Positions 1-7,043 of a stretch of 8,646 bases of DNA are shown piece by piece. Positions within the stretch are counted from its first letter, which is position 1, and the number at the start of each line of letters is the position of its first letter. A program made the position numbers and the translations under genes. Source of the stretch: Caldisericaceae bacterium (GTDB taxonomy: Bacteria; Calditrichota; Calditrichia; Calditrichales; Calditrichaceae); the NCBI GenBank assembly GCA_021160885.1, contig JAGHBR010000447.1, positions 1 to 8,646 on the forward strand, in the 5' to 3' direction. Under the pieces are notes generated by a model. It saw only the letters and a program-made list of their open reading frames with translations, was not told the DNA's origin and made no database searches.

Positions 1-50
1 AAATTGTTCTGCATTATTATCCCAATAGCCAATTAAAAAGGATTTACTAA
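1..50 (+). CDS. possible 3' end of an upstream gene (partial)
   Basis: The third frame reads about 15 codons from the left edge (ending ...NSQLKRIY) to a TAA at 48-50, four bases before the transporter ATG at 55. Such tight spacing would fit an operon, with the transporter's Shine-Dalgarno site inside this gene. The other two + frames also end here, at 28 and 36, so frame choice rests only on spacing. Too short to assign any function. Confidence 0.3.
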   Translation, partial: IVLHYYPNSQLKRIY

Positions 51-54
51 GTCT

Positions 55-1938
55 ATGAAAGCATCTTCAAAAGGTAAAGAATCAAAGAATCCATGGCTTT
101 GGGTGCCTTCTCTGTATTTTGCCGAAGGCATTCCCTATGTCGTGGTAATGATGGTTTCAGTCATCATGTACAAACGCCTGGGTGTGTCTAATGCTGATAT
201 TGCGCTTTACACAAGCTGGTTGTACCTGCCCTGGGTGATTAAGCCCTTGTGGAGTCCGCTGGTCGATTTAATAAAAACCAAGCGGTTTTGGGTGTTAACC
301 ATGCAACTGTTAATTGGAGCCGGGTTAGCAGGTATCGGGTTAAGCATTCCTTTACCTTCCTTTTTTAAGTTCACACTTATTTTCTTCTGGTTACTGGCTT
401 TCAGTTCTGCCACGCACGATATTGCTGCGGATGGCTTTTACATGTTGGGCCTTACCGAACGCCAGCAAGCCTGGTTTGTTGGTGTACGTAGTACTTTTTA
501 CCGCTTTGCCATGATTACCGGGCAAGGTTTGTTAATCATCTTTGCCGGCTATCTGGAGAGCCATACGGGCCTGGAAAGCATTCAGCTTAACGTAATGGCT
601 AATCCTCAACAAACCAACGTGGAGATGATTAACCCTCAATGCCTGACCATCGAACCGGTTGAAGGCGAATTACATATCATCAGTTATCCGCAGGATACGC
701 TTACCATTCCTACTGTTTCCATCAGCAAGGTGCGCGCTGATTCTCTGCTTAAGTTTGTCAGAGAATGGAATATTAAAAATGGCTTTGCCAAACCGGATAA
801 ACGATTTGTTGTCAAAAAAGAAACTGAAAAATCCTGGTGGACAAAACACGTTTCAGAACCGCTGAGCAATTGGATTAAAGAAAATTTTGCTGAACGAAAA
901 GCAATCACCGGACAAAAAGACCTGGCGGGTAATATTGGATTAATCTATTTTTACCTGTCCAACAAACCGGAAGCGGAAGAGGAAATTGTGGTCAACTTTG
1001 GCCGCATAGCCGGAGACAAAAGTATTTTCCTGGTCGAGGGCAGCGCCTACGGCCAGCGGCTTACCTTCAACGCCAGCAACTGGAACCGTCCGGCTATTGC
1101 CGCCATTCAACTGGATCCAAAACTAAGGCATCGCTCTATGGCCACATTTAAAGCAACGGCGGGCAATATTCCACTGTCATGGTCCATAACTTTCTTATTA
1201 TTAGCCGCCTTTTTCCTGGGCTTTTTTCTTTATCATAAATTAATTCTTCCTTTTCCAGCCAGCGATCAACCCGGTAGCACAGAGGGCCTGAGCAATATTC
1301 TAAAAGAATTTATTGCCACTTTTGTCGAATTTTTCAATAAAGAAAAAATAGGCTGGATTTTAGCCTTTCTACTACTCTATCGTCTTGGAGAATCGCAATT
1401 GGTAAAGCTGGCCTCGCCTTTTTTATTGGATGCACAGGAGGCCGGAGGACTGGCTTTAACCACAGGGCAGGTAGGTTTTGTCTATGGCACTGTTGGAATT
1501 TTAGCTTTAACTATTGGCGGCTTGTTAGGAGGATTTTTAGCTGCCAAACATGGATTAAAATTCTGGTTGTGGCCCATGGCTATTGCCATTAACCTGCCGG
1601 ATGCGGTTTACATTTATCTTTCGGCAACACAACCCGATAGCCTGCTTATTGTTAATCTTTGTGTGGCCATCGAACAATTTGGTTATGGATTCGGTTTTAC
1701 AGCCTACATGCTTTACATGATTTACGCCTCTCAGGGAAGACACAAAACCGCCCACTTCGCTATTACAACCGGTTTTATGGCCTTAGGCATGATGATTCCA
1801 GGTATGTTTTCTGGTTGGATTCAGGAACTGGTTGGCTACCATAACTTTTTTATCTGGGTGATTATTGCCACCATTCCGGGCTTTTTGATTTTACCATTCA
1901 TTCCTCTGGACAAGGATTTTGGAAAAAAGGATGTTTAA
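55..1938 (+). CDS. PAT-family (AmpG-like) MFS transporter with a large periplasmic insert
   Basis: Inner-membrane permease of 627 residues. Seen: twelve hydrophobic segments at about 14-38, 47-72, 78-100, 103-131, 145-168, 377-401, 431-459, 470-497, 501-522, 529-558, 565-589 and 597-617. FAEGIPY in helix 1, the helix 2 stretch ending in KPLWSPLVD, the HDIAADG motif in helix 4 and the glycine-rich GTVGILALTIGGLLGG in helix 8 are typical of the AmpG/PAT branch, whose known members import anhydromuropeptides or acetyl-CoA. Family members are usually about 420-500 residues. The excess here is a hydrophilic insert at about 169-375 between helices 5 and 6, which topology places in the periplasm. 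Its second half resembles a Calx-beta-type domain (LSNKP..., LTFNASNWNRP). The ATG at 55 is the only start that keeps helix 1 whole, since a stop lies in frame at 34-36. AAAAAGGA at 35-42 is a rather distant ribosome site. The substrate cannot be read; muropeptide is only the family precedent. Confidence 0.88.
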   Translation: MKASSKGKESKNPWLWVPSLYFAEGIPYVVVMMVSVIMYKRLGVSNADIALYTSWLYLPWVIKPLWSPLVDLIKTKRFWVLTMQLLIGAGLAGIGLSIPLPSFFKFTLIFFWLLAFSSATHDIAADGFYMLGLTERQQAWFVGVRSTFYRFAMITGQGLLIIFAGYLESHTGLESIQLNVMANPQQTNVEMINPQCLTIEPVEGELHIISYPQDTLTIPTVSISKVRADSLLKFVREWNIKNGFAKPDKRFVVKKETEKSWWTKHVSEPLSNWIKENFAERKAITGQKDLAGNIGLIYFYLSNKPEAEEEIVVNFGRIAGDKSIFLVEGSAYGQRLTFNASNWNRPAIAAIQLDPKLRHRSMATFKATAGNIPLSWSITFLLLAAFFLGFFLYHKLILPFPASDQPGSTEGLSNILKEFIATFVEFFNKEKIGWILAFLLLYRLGESQLVKLASPFLLDAQEAGGLALTTGQVGFVYGTVGILALTIGGLLGGFLAAKHGLKFWLWPMAIAINLPDAVYIYLSATQPDSLLIVNLCVAIEQFGYGFGFTAYMLYMIYASQGRHKTAHFAITTGFMALGMMIPGMFSGWIQELVGYHNFFIWVIIATIPGFLILPFIPLDKDFGKKDV

Positions 1939-2069
1939 AATTGCAGTAATAAAATCGTTACCAAATAAGTAGTAACATAGAGTTTTAAAAATTCAGATAA
2001 AGTGGTTAATTTTTGAAAATTTCGAAAAAACCTCTATTTAATTGAATTTTAGTGCCGATCATCGAGGAA

Positions 2070-2075
2070 TATAAT
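2070..2075 (+). promoter_or_regulatory. candidate -10 box for the nuclease gene
   Basis: A perfect TATAAT lies 72 bases before the nuclease ATG, in the 209-bp gap 1939-2147. No good -35 stands at 16-18 bp; the nearest TTGAAT (2042-2047) is 22 bp away. A second, weaker pair is TTGAAA at 2013-2018 and TATTTA at 2035-2040, with 16 bp between them. If TATAAT is used, transcription would start near 2082, at the foot of the hairpin at 2084-2112. Confidence 0.35.
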
Positions 2076-2083
2076 TTGAAACT

Positions 2084-2128
2084 TTAAGGTTTGTTACTAC
2101 AACAGACCTTAATTTATTTTTAATTTTT
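2084..2128 (+). terminator. 12-bp hairpin with T-rich tail in the nuclease leader
   Basis: TTAAGGTTTGTT (2084-2095) pairs with AACAGACCTTAA (2101-2112) around the 5-base loop ACTAC, with one G-T wobble and no mismatch. A tract of mostly T follows (2113-2128). The shape fits a weak intrinsic terminator, perhaps for the transporter, although its stop is about 145 bp upstream. Its place just below a TATAAT box and 35 bases before the nuclease ATG also fits a 5' mRNA-stabilising or regulatory hairpin. The stem is low in G+C, so it is modest as a terminator. Confidence 0.45.
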
Positions 2129-2147
2129 AATTGATGGAATTGAAATT

Positions 2148-3743
2148 ATGAAAAAAATATTGCGCCTGGTATTATTATTACAATTGTTTGTTATTTCTTT
2201 GGCGGCCCAGGAACCCATTTTTCCAAATTTAACCGGCCAGGAATTAATCGACAGTCTAAGGGCTTATTACAAACCAGCCATCGTACTGAGTTACGATGAA
2301 GCACGTGACGTTATGTTTTCGGTGATCGATAATTACAATGACAGTGTTAGCTGCGTTTACTCCGGGTACACCATTTATATTGATCCGGCGCAGGACCCGA
2401 GTACCGATGCTTACAACAAGGGCATGAATACAGAACATACCTGGCCGCAAAGCTATGGAACCGATACCGGCAATGCCAAAAGCGATCTGCAACATCTTTT
2501 CCCTGCCAGAGCTGAAGTTAATTCTTCAAGAAGCAACGATCCTTTTAAAGATATTCCTGACGAGCAAACCGATAAATGGTGGCGTGATGATTACTATTTA
2601 ACCACTATTCCAAACCAATTTATTGATCAATTCAGCGAAAAAGATAATGCTGGCTGGTTTGAACCGCGTGAGGATCATAAAGGTAATGCAGCAAGGGCTA
2701 TTTTTTACATTTACACCATGTATAAGGAGCAGTTGGACACTAACTTTTTCGAATTACAAAAATATACTTTGCGTACATGGCACTATGTCGATCCGGTTGA
2801 TGCACAGGAGATGGAGAGAAATGAAAGAATTGCTCCATATCAGGATAATAAACTAAATCCTTTTATTCTTGATTCGACCCTGGTACGCAGAGCTTATTTT
2901 GAAAGTTCTTCTGATACCACAGGCGGCGGCTACACGGCGCAACCCGGCGACATCGTCATCACAGAGATCATGCAAAATCCGTCTGCAGTTTATGATTCCG
3001 ATGGCGAATGGTTCGAAATTTACAACAACAGCGATCAGGCAATTGATTTAAACGGCTGGACCATTAAGGATAGGGATTCTGATTCACACACTATTGTACA
3101 AAGTGTTGTCATTCAACCCGGGGAATATCTGGTTTTGGGGCGCAATTCGGACGTAAACACCAATGGCGGCGTCAATGTCGCTTACCAATATTCAGGAATT
3201 AATCTGGCCAATGGAGCAGATGAAATTATTTTAATTGCAGCCGATGGTACAACCGAAATTGATCGCGTGGAATATGATGGCGGGCCAAACTGGCCGGATC
3301 CTGCCGGGGCTTCCATGTATTTTGCCGGAGAAATGACAGAAAATAATAATGATCCTGCTTTTTGGAGTACTTCTCAACTCCCCTGGGAAGGCTCCGCCGG
3401 CGATTTGGGAACGCCTAATTTTGGCAACACTGTCTCAAATTTGGCTACAGAAAACAGACTGCCCAATTCCATTCAATTACGTGTATTCCCTAATCCCTTC
3501 AATCTTTCAACAACGATCAGCTTCAGGCTAAACAATCCTGAACAAGTATCGTTGATGGTTTTCGACTTAAATGGGAAAAAAGTGCGAACATTACTGAACA
3601 ATGTAAAACTGAATCAGGAAAAGCACAATCTGGTATGGGATGGTAGAAATGATAACGGACAAATAGTTGTCTCTGGCATCTACTTTATTCGCCTTTCTTC
3701 TTTAAATCAGATTAAGACAGTCAAAGCAATTCTAATTAAATAA
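2148..3743 (+). CDS. secreted endonuclease I family DNase with lamin-tail and T9SS-type sorting domains
   Basis: Extracellular nuclease of 531 residues. Residues 1-20 are a signal peptide (KK, hydrophobic core, cleavage near LAA-QE). About 25-250 is an endonuclease I (EndA/NucM/Vvn) domain of the beta-beta-alpha-metal type: NTEHTWPQSYG gives the general base H97, and SDLQHLFPARAEVN gives the expected metal-ligand Asn at N125, followed by the conserved SSRSNDPF. ARAIFY near 182 and NERIAPYQDNKLNPF near 225-239 are also family features. About 264-425 is a lamin-tail domain (GDIVITEIMQNP, EWFEIYNN, IDLNGWTIKD), which often accompanies secreted nucleases. About 443-531 is a C-terminal sorting domain (RVFPNPFN, WDGRNDNG, VSGIYFIRL) of the type IX/FlgD-Ig style. 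The family cuts DNA and RNA non-specifically; nutrient scavenging or clearing of extracellular DNA is inferred. Start: ATG directly before the signal peptide; the Shine-Dalgarno site is weak (GGA at 2136-2138). Confidence 0.92.
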   Translation: MKKILRLVLLLQLFVISLAAQEPIFPNLTGQELIDSLRAYYKPAIVLSYDEARDVMFSVIDNYNDSVSCVYSGYTIYIDPAQDPSTDAYNKGMNTEHTWPQSYGTDTGNAKSDLQHLFPARAEVNSSRSNDPFKDIPDEQTDKWWRDDYYLTTIPNQFIDQFSEKDNAGWFEPREDHKGNAARAIFYIYTMYKEQLDTNFFELQKYTLRTWHYVDPVDAQEMERNERIAPYQDNKLNPFILDSTLVRRAYFESSSDTTGGGYTAQPGDIVITEIMQNPSAVYDSDGEWFEIYNNSDQAIDLNGWTIKDRDSDSHTIVQSVVIQPGEYLVLGRNSDVNTNGGVNVAYQYSGINLANGADEIILIAADGTTEIDRVEYDGGPNWPDPAGASMYFAGEMTENNNDPAFWSTSQLPWEGSAGDLGTPNFGNTVSNLATENRLPNSIQLRVFPNPFNLSTTISFRLNNPEQVSLMVFDLNGKKVRTLLNNVKLNQEKHNLVWDGRNDNGQIVVSGIYFIRLSSLNQIKTVKAILIK

Positions 3744-3749
3744 GCACGT

Positions 3750-3783
3750 ACTATTGCATCTGCCTGATGCGGATGTCAATAGT
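3750..3783. terminator. possible bidirectional terminator hairpin between convergent genes
   Basis: ACTATTGCATC (3750-3760) pairs with GATG-T-CAATAGT (3772-3783) over 11 base pairs with one bulged T (3776). The stem lies 6 bases past the nuclease stop and covers the stop codon of the convergent hydrolase (3751-3753). The T-rich tail is weak both ways: GTTTCGCTTTG on the + side, TTATTTAATT on the - side. The position, at the meeting point of two convergent transcripts, is the main support. Confidence 0.33.
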
Positions 3784-4479
3784 TTCGCTTTGCAATAACT
3801 TCAAAAGTACGTTTACATCTGTGTTCCCATAGTGGTAAGGGTAAAGTATCTGCGGTTTAAAAGATTTTGCGGCGTTGGCAACCATTTCGGGCGTCATAGT
3901 GTAAGGAATATTCATCGGTAAAAAGGCAATAAAAATATCTTTCAGATTTTTCATCTCGGGTGTGTTTTCAGTATCGCCGGCAATGTAAATGCGCTTCCCA
4001 TCTATGGTTAAGACATAACCGTTTCCTTCTCCTTTGGGATGAAACAATCGACCGTCTTTGCGCTTGTGTACCAGATTGTAGGCTGGAACAGTTTCAATAA
4101 TTATACCATCCCATTGCACTTTGTCTCCATTTTTTAGGATCTTGCCTCTTTTCAAAATTTTAAAACTCAGTTGGTTTAAAAATATGTCAGTCTGATTCGT
4201 TGCAATTTGAGATATGGCGACGGAGTCAAAATGATCACGGTGCTGATGAGTAATAAGAATCAGGTCGGCTTTGGGCATGGTACTGTAATCTCCGAACATG
4301 CTGCAAGGATCGATATAGATCTGTTTTCTCTTGTATTCAAATTTTAACGAACCATGCCCAATAAAAGTAATTACCAATGTTTTTGAAGATAAAAGTACTG
4401 AATCTTGTTCAAAAGGTTTGGCTTGAACGGAAAAGGAAGAAAAGATTAAAAGAGAAACGGTTAAAAATCTAAAAAACAT
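3751..4479 (-). CDS. exported UlaG-like metallo-beta-lactamase-fold hydrolase
   Basis: Predicted periplasmic zinc hydrolase of 242 residues, last gene of the - strand operon. Residues 1-20 form a signal peptide (MFFRFLTVSLLIFSSFSVQA, cleavage before KPF). The rest is a beta-lactamase fold of the UlaG/Lactamase_B_3 type: GHGSLKFEY near 41, the metal motif HQHRDHFD with H78, H80, D82 and H83, a probable further ligand H147 (FHPKGEGNGYV), AGDTE with D169, YTMTPE near 193, and the final PYHYG with H216. Known relatives include L-ascorbate-6-phosphate lactonase, but the substrate here is unknown. The frame is open back to an ATG at 4560 inside the upstream gene. I chose 4479 because it starts directly at the signal peptide, has GAAGGAAG 6-7 bases upstream, and lies 16 bp after the previous stop. 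The longer form would put 27 mostly polar residues before the signal peptide. Confidence 0.88.
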   Translation of the reverse strand: MFFRFLTVSLLIFSSFSVQAKPFEQDSVLLSSKTLVITFIGHGSLKFEYKRKQIYIDPCSMFGDYSTMPKADLILITHQHRDHFDSVAISQIATNQTDIFLNQLSFKILKRGKILKNGDKVQWDGIIIETVPAYNLVHKRKDGRLFHPKGEGNGYVLTIDGKRIYIAGDTENTPEMKNLKDIFIAFLPMNIPYTMTPEMVANAAKSFKPQILYPYHYGNTDVNVLLKLLQSETIDIRIRQMQ

Positions 4480-4485
4480 TTCTAT

Positions 4486-4493
4486 CTTCCTTC
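4486..4493 (-). promoter_or_regulatory. Shine-Dalgarno site that fixes the hydrolase start at 4479
   Basis: On the - strand GAAGGAAG lies in the 16-bp gap after the SGNH hydrolase stop, with 8 bases between its AGGA core and the ATG at 4479. It supports this start over the upstream in-frame ATG at 4560. Confidence 0.7.
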
Positions 4494-4495
4494 TT

Positions 4496-5179
4496 TTATT
4501 TATATTTTTTTTGAAGAACGGGTAATAAAATGGCGTTCCACTTTTGATAACCTTTTGCATTCAAATGTAAACCGTCGCTGATAAATAAATTTTTGTCAGG
4601 TTGTCCTCCGGCAGCAAGTAAGGCGCCTGCGGTGTCAATATATTCCAACAATTCATCCTGAAGACAGATGCTTTTGATAATTTGGTTGGCTTTATCCATG
4701 GCCGGCCAAAATTTCCAACGCAGAATTGAAGGCTTTATTGGTAAATAAATAATTCTGATGGAAGGCAGGTCTGATTTTACTTTTTGTACAAATTTTTTGA
4801 AATCGGACACAACCTGATCAACCGGTTTACCTGCTGCAATATCATTGTCACCTGCATAAAACACAATAATTTGAGGCTGATATTTTTTTACAATTTGGTC
4901 GTAAAAAAATAAAACATCTGAAATGTGAGCTCCGCCAAAGCCACGATTAATCACAGGAAATTCAGGAAAAGCCAGATGTGTTTTCCATATACGAATGCTG
5001 GAACTGCCAACAAAGAGGATCGCATTTTCAGGAAAACTGTTTTTTTGATCGTACATAATAAAGGCGTTAATTTCCTTATCAAACCTGTGGGGATCAGGAT
5101 TAGCTGGCGGTTTATTTTGAGCCAGTAAAACAGTGTGAACAAAAACAAGGATCAGGTAAACAATTAATAATTTTTGCAT
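4496..5179 (-). CDS. exported SGNH/GDSL-family hydrolase (esterase or lipase-like)
   Basis: Predicted periplasmic or secreted serine esterase of 227 residues. Residues 1-20 are a signal peptide (LLIVYLILVFVHTVLLA, cleavage before QNK), with no lipobox cysteine. The SGNH blocks are in order: FVGSSSIRIW (block I, likely nucleophile S60), NRGFGG (block II, oxyanion glycine near 80), YAGDND (block III, N112), and SDGLHLNAKGY (block V, D202 and H205). The length is normal for a single-domain member. The Asp of the classic GDS is Ser here (GSSS), as in many acylhydrolase-type relatives. Such enzymes remove acetyl or other acyl groups from sugars or lipids; the substrate is not evident. It starts 16 bp after the oxidoreductase stop with AGGAG seven bases before the ATG, so it belongs to the same transcript. 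Confidence 0.9.
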   Translation of the reverse strand: MQKLLIVYLILVFVHTVLLAQNKPPANPDPHRFDKEINAFIMYDQKNSFPENAILFVGSSSIRIWKTHLAFPEFPVINRGFGGAHISDVLFFYDQIVKKYQPQIIVFYAGDNDIAAGKPVDQVVSDFKKFVQKVKSDLPSIRIIYLPIKPSILRWKFWPAMDKANQIIKSICLQDELLEYIDTAGALLAAGGQPDKNLFISDGLHLNAKGYQKWNAILLPVLQKKYK

Positions 5180-5195
5180 TGTCTTTCTCCTGTGT

Positions 5196-7043
5196 TTAAG
5201 AATCTTTCAAAAAAAGCGGTTTATCAAATGGCTTAAACAAATTATCCATTAAATAGGCAAAAACCGATCGGGTCATGGGTTCTTTTGGATAGAACCGTTC
5301 TTTTTTAAAATCAATCCAGGGCTTCCCCAGTTTATTGGCCAGCAAAAAATCAATGGCCAGATGCTGAACGTCGTTTAAAAAAATTTTGGTTGCGGGTTTT
5401 GGTTTTCCAAAAGACAGCCAAAGTAATTTAACTCCTTCCAAACGCGTTAAAGCCTGGTCATCTGCCAGAGCGCCAAATTCTTCCGCAGGGGGGACAAAAT
5501 CCGGTTTTAATACTTTAATCGCCTTTAAAGCTTCCTGTAAAGTAACCGGTTTTTCCGGGAAAATGTAGAACTCATTAGCCCAATCTTTTGCGCGCCCTTC
5601 GCCTTTTAACAATCCGCACAGGGCAATTCGCTGCATAGATTTAAAAGCCCAGTGTTCTTTAGTCATATCGGTAAAAGGCATTAGGTACATACCCGCGTCG
5701 AGCAGAATTTGTTGTAATAGTCGAATATTTAATTCTCTGACCGGTTTATTTTGTTTTATAGCCAGAGCAGCGGTGGCTCCTGCTGCCTGACCAATCTGCA
5801 TGACTACCGGTTGGAGTCGACTGCAACCATTTACCATGTGCGTAACAGAAATACTCTTTTCAGCAGCTATCAATCCTTCCAGTTCAAAAGGAACTAAACT
5901 GCCAAAAGGGACAGTAAAGGCAGGGATGGGAAGATATTTCTCCTGCGCATTACGGGTGGCTTTGTCATGATGATGATCCAAAGGATAATTACCAACCGCA
6001 ATACTTTGCTGGTAAAGCGCTTCAGGATCGGCATAGGGCTTTAAAATGTTTTGTAATTTGAGTGTCTTACAGCCAACCAGTCGACGGCTCTCCCTGATGT
6101 AGGGAATTAAGGCCAAATGGTCATCTGTAGGAAACTCATCGGGACAAAGAGCCAGATTTTTAAACCCTAAATGATTTTGAATAAAGTAAACGAATCGCAG
6201 TGTTGTTTGCCTGGCTCTGTCCATTTCTTTTAAGCGTTCATTTCTTTTAAGCCTGGGAAAATGGGCAAAATAATCATTGCCCTGTTTTGGCCAGTTGATC
6301 ATGAACTTATCGTTGGGCAAACGGCCATATTCCAGCATGGTTCTGGCATCAACCAGATCTTTTTCATTGCCTAAAGCCCATTCTTTGCAGCAGCCTAGGA
6401 ATTCTTCAGGGGCGTAATTTTCTGGCTGATCGATGGTAAAATTCCCATCAGTCCCCATATCCTTTAATATTGCAACAAACGTTGCATCCTGGATTAAATC
6501 GTCGGGCTTTGGTGGTGCACCGGGTTCGCCGGTTTGCTCAGCACTTTCCCGCCCATAGTAGAATTTGGCGCCGCTTAAGGCAATAACATCGCCATATTCG
6601 CTGGCATCAATGGTGTAGGCAGCTTCAACCGTTAAGGTTTGCCCATTTTCATTTTTAAAATTAACTCCGTTTAACCGCTTGCCCTCTGTCAATGCCTGAT
6701 ATGGATAATAACCATGGAAAATTTCAACATCTCCCGAGTTATTAAGCATATCTTTTAAAATCCTCTGGCCCACTTTAGGCTCAAATAAAGTATTGCTCAC
6801 CCAACCGGTTTCCACAGCCTGCGCTCCGCCGTAATAATCATAAAGCTTTTGTCTAAACTCTCCCCACAGACCTGAAGGCAGCTTATGGTTTCCGTCAATA
6901 GCGGAGACACCTGCTGCTGTTAACATGCCGCCTACCCAGGGAGAATCTTCAACCACAACAACTTTTAACCCCATTCGGGCAGCCTGAATGGCAGCACATA
7001 CTCCGCTTGTACTGGCGTTAACAACTAATAGATCAGCTTTCAT
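5196..7043 (-). CDS. FAD-dependent oxidoreductase (FAD_oxidored type) with C-terminal SLH-like repeats
   Basis: Flavoprotein of 615 residues. The N-terminus is a Rossmann beta-alpha-beta (ADLLVVNASTSGVCAA ... KVVVVED), then WVGGMLTAAGVSAIDGNHK near 36-54, INWPKQGNDY near 249-258, the conserved YIRESRRLVG near 315-324, and a C-terminal FAD motif VSHMVNGCSRLQP...GQAAGATAA-like stretch near 399-426 (here VTHMVNGCSRLQP). This pattern fits the PF12831 family, whose members are annotated as FAD-dependent oxidoreductases or xanthan-lyase-like proteins; the substrate is unknown. Two features are odd. The usual first glycine of the dinucleotide loop is N9 and the third position is S11, so only G14 of GxGxxG remains. 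Also, about 457-608 resembles three degenerate S-layer-homology repeats (FTDMTKEHWAFKSMQRIA, then LTRLEGVKLLW, then FLNDVQHLAIDFLL ... FYPKEPMTR), yet no signal peptide is visible. The start overlaps the kinase stop as ATGA, with AAAGGA six bases upstream. Confidence 0.88.
   Translation of the reverse strand: MKADLLVVNASTSGVCAAIQAARMGLKVVVVEDSPWVGGMLTAAGVSAIDGNHKLPSGLWGEFRQKLYDYYGGAQAVETGWVSNTLFEPKVGQRILKDMLNNSGDVEIFHGYYPYQALTEGKRLNGVNFKNENGQTLTVEAAYTIDASEYGDVIALSGAKFYYGRESAEQTGEPGAPPKPDDLIQDATFVAILKDMGTDGNFTIDQPENYAPEEFLGCCKEWALGNEKDLVDARTMLEYGRLPNDKFMINWPKQGNDYFAHFPRLKRNERLKEMDRARQTTLRFVYFIQNHLGFKNLALCPDEFPTDDHLALIPYIRESRRLVGCKTLKLQNILKPYADPEALYQQSIAVGNYPLDHHHDKATRNAQEKYLPIPAFTVPFGSLVPFELEGLIAAEKSISVTHMVNGCSRLQPVVMQIGQAAGATAALAIKQNKPVRELNIRLLQQILLDAGMYLMPFTDMTKEHWAFKSMQRIALCGLLKGEGRAKDWANEFYIFPEKPVTLQEALKAIKVLKPDFVPPAEEFGALADDQALTRLEGVKLLWLSFGKPKPATKIFLNDVQHLAIDFLLANKLGKPWIDFKKERFYPKEPMTRSVFAYLMDNLFKPFDKPLFLKDS
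7040..7043 (-). promoter_or_regulatory. ATGA start/stop overlap (translational coupling)
   Basis: The oxidoreductase ATG (7043-7041) and the kinase TGA (7042-7040) share two bases. A Shine-Dalgarno site AAAGGA (7055-7050) sits inside the kinase's last codons. This layout normally couples translation of the second gene to the first. Confidence 0.8.

Noticed and set aside
684..908. Open frame of 74 codons on the - strand inside the transporter gene
   Set aside because: It is antisense to the strongly supported transporter, shows no domain or ribosome site, and looks like a chance frame. The same applies to other short frames inside the six genes.
2013..2040. TTGAAA / TATTTA promoter pair
   Set aside because: The spacing of 16 bp is fine, but the -10 matches only three of six consensus bases and the region is very AT-rich; it is noted only as an alternative to the TATAAT box.
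1939..2147. Riboswitch or small RNA in the gap before the nuclease
   Set aside because: Apart from the simple hairpin and promoter-like boxes I see no conserved multi-helix aptamer pattern.
2134..2151. Five-codon mini-frame (MELKL) whose TGA overlaps the nuclease ATG
   Set aside because: Such short frames occur often by chance in AT-rich leaders, and it has no convincing ribosome site. It could be a leader peptide, but nothing supports that.
4480..4560. Upstream ATG at 4560 for the metallohydrolase gene, overlapping the SGNH hydrolase by 65 bases
   Set aside because: It would place a polar, lysine-rich 27-residue leader before a clear signal peptide, while the ATG at 4479 has a good Shine-Dalgarno site and normal spacing.
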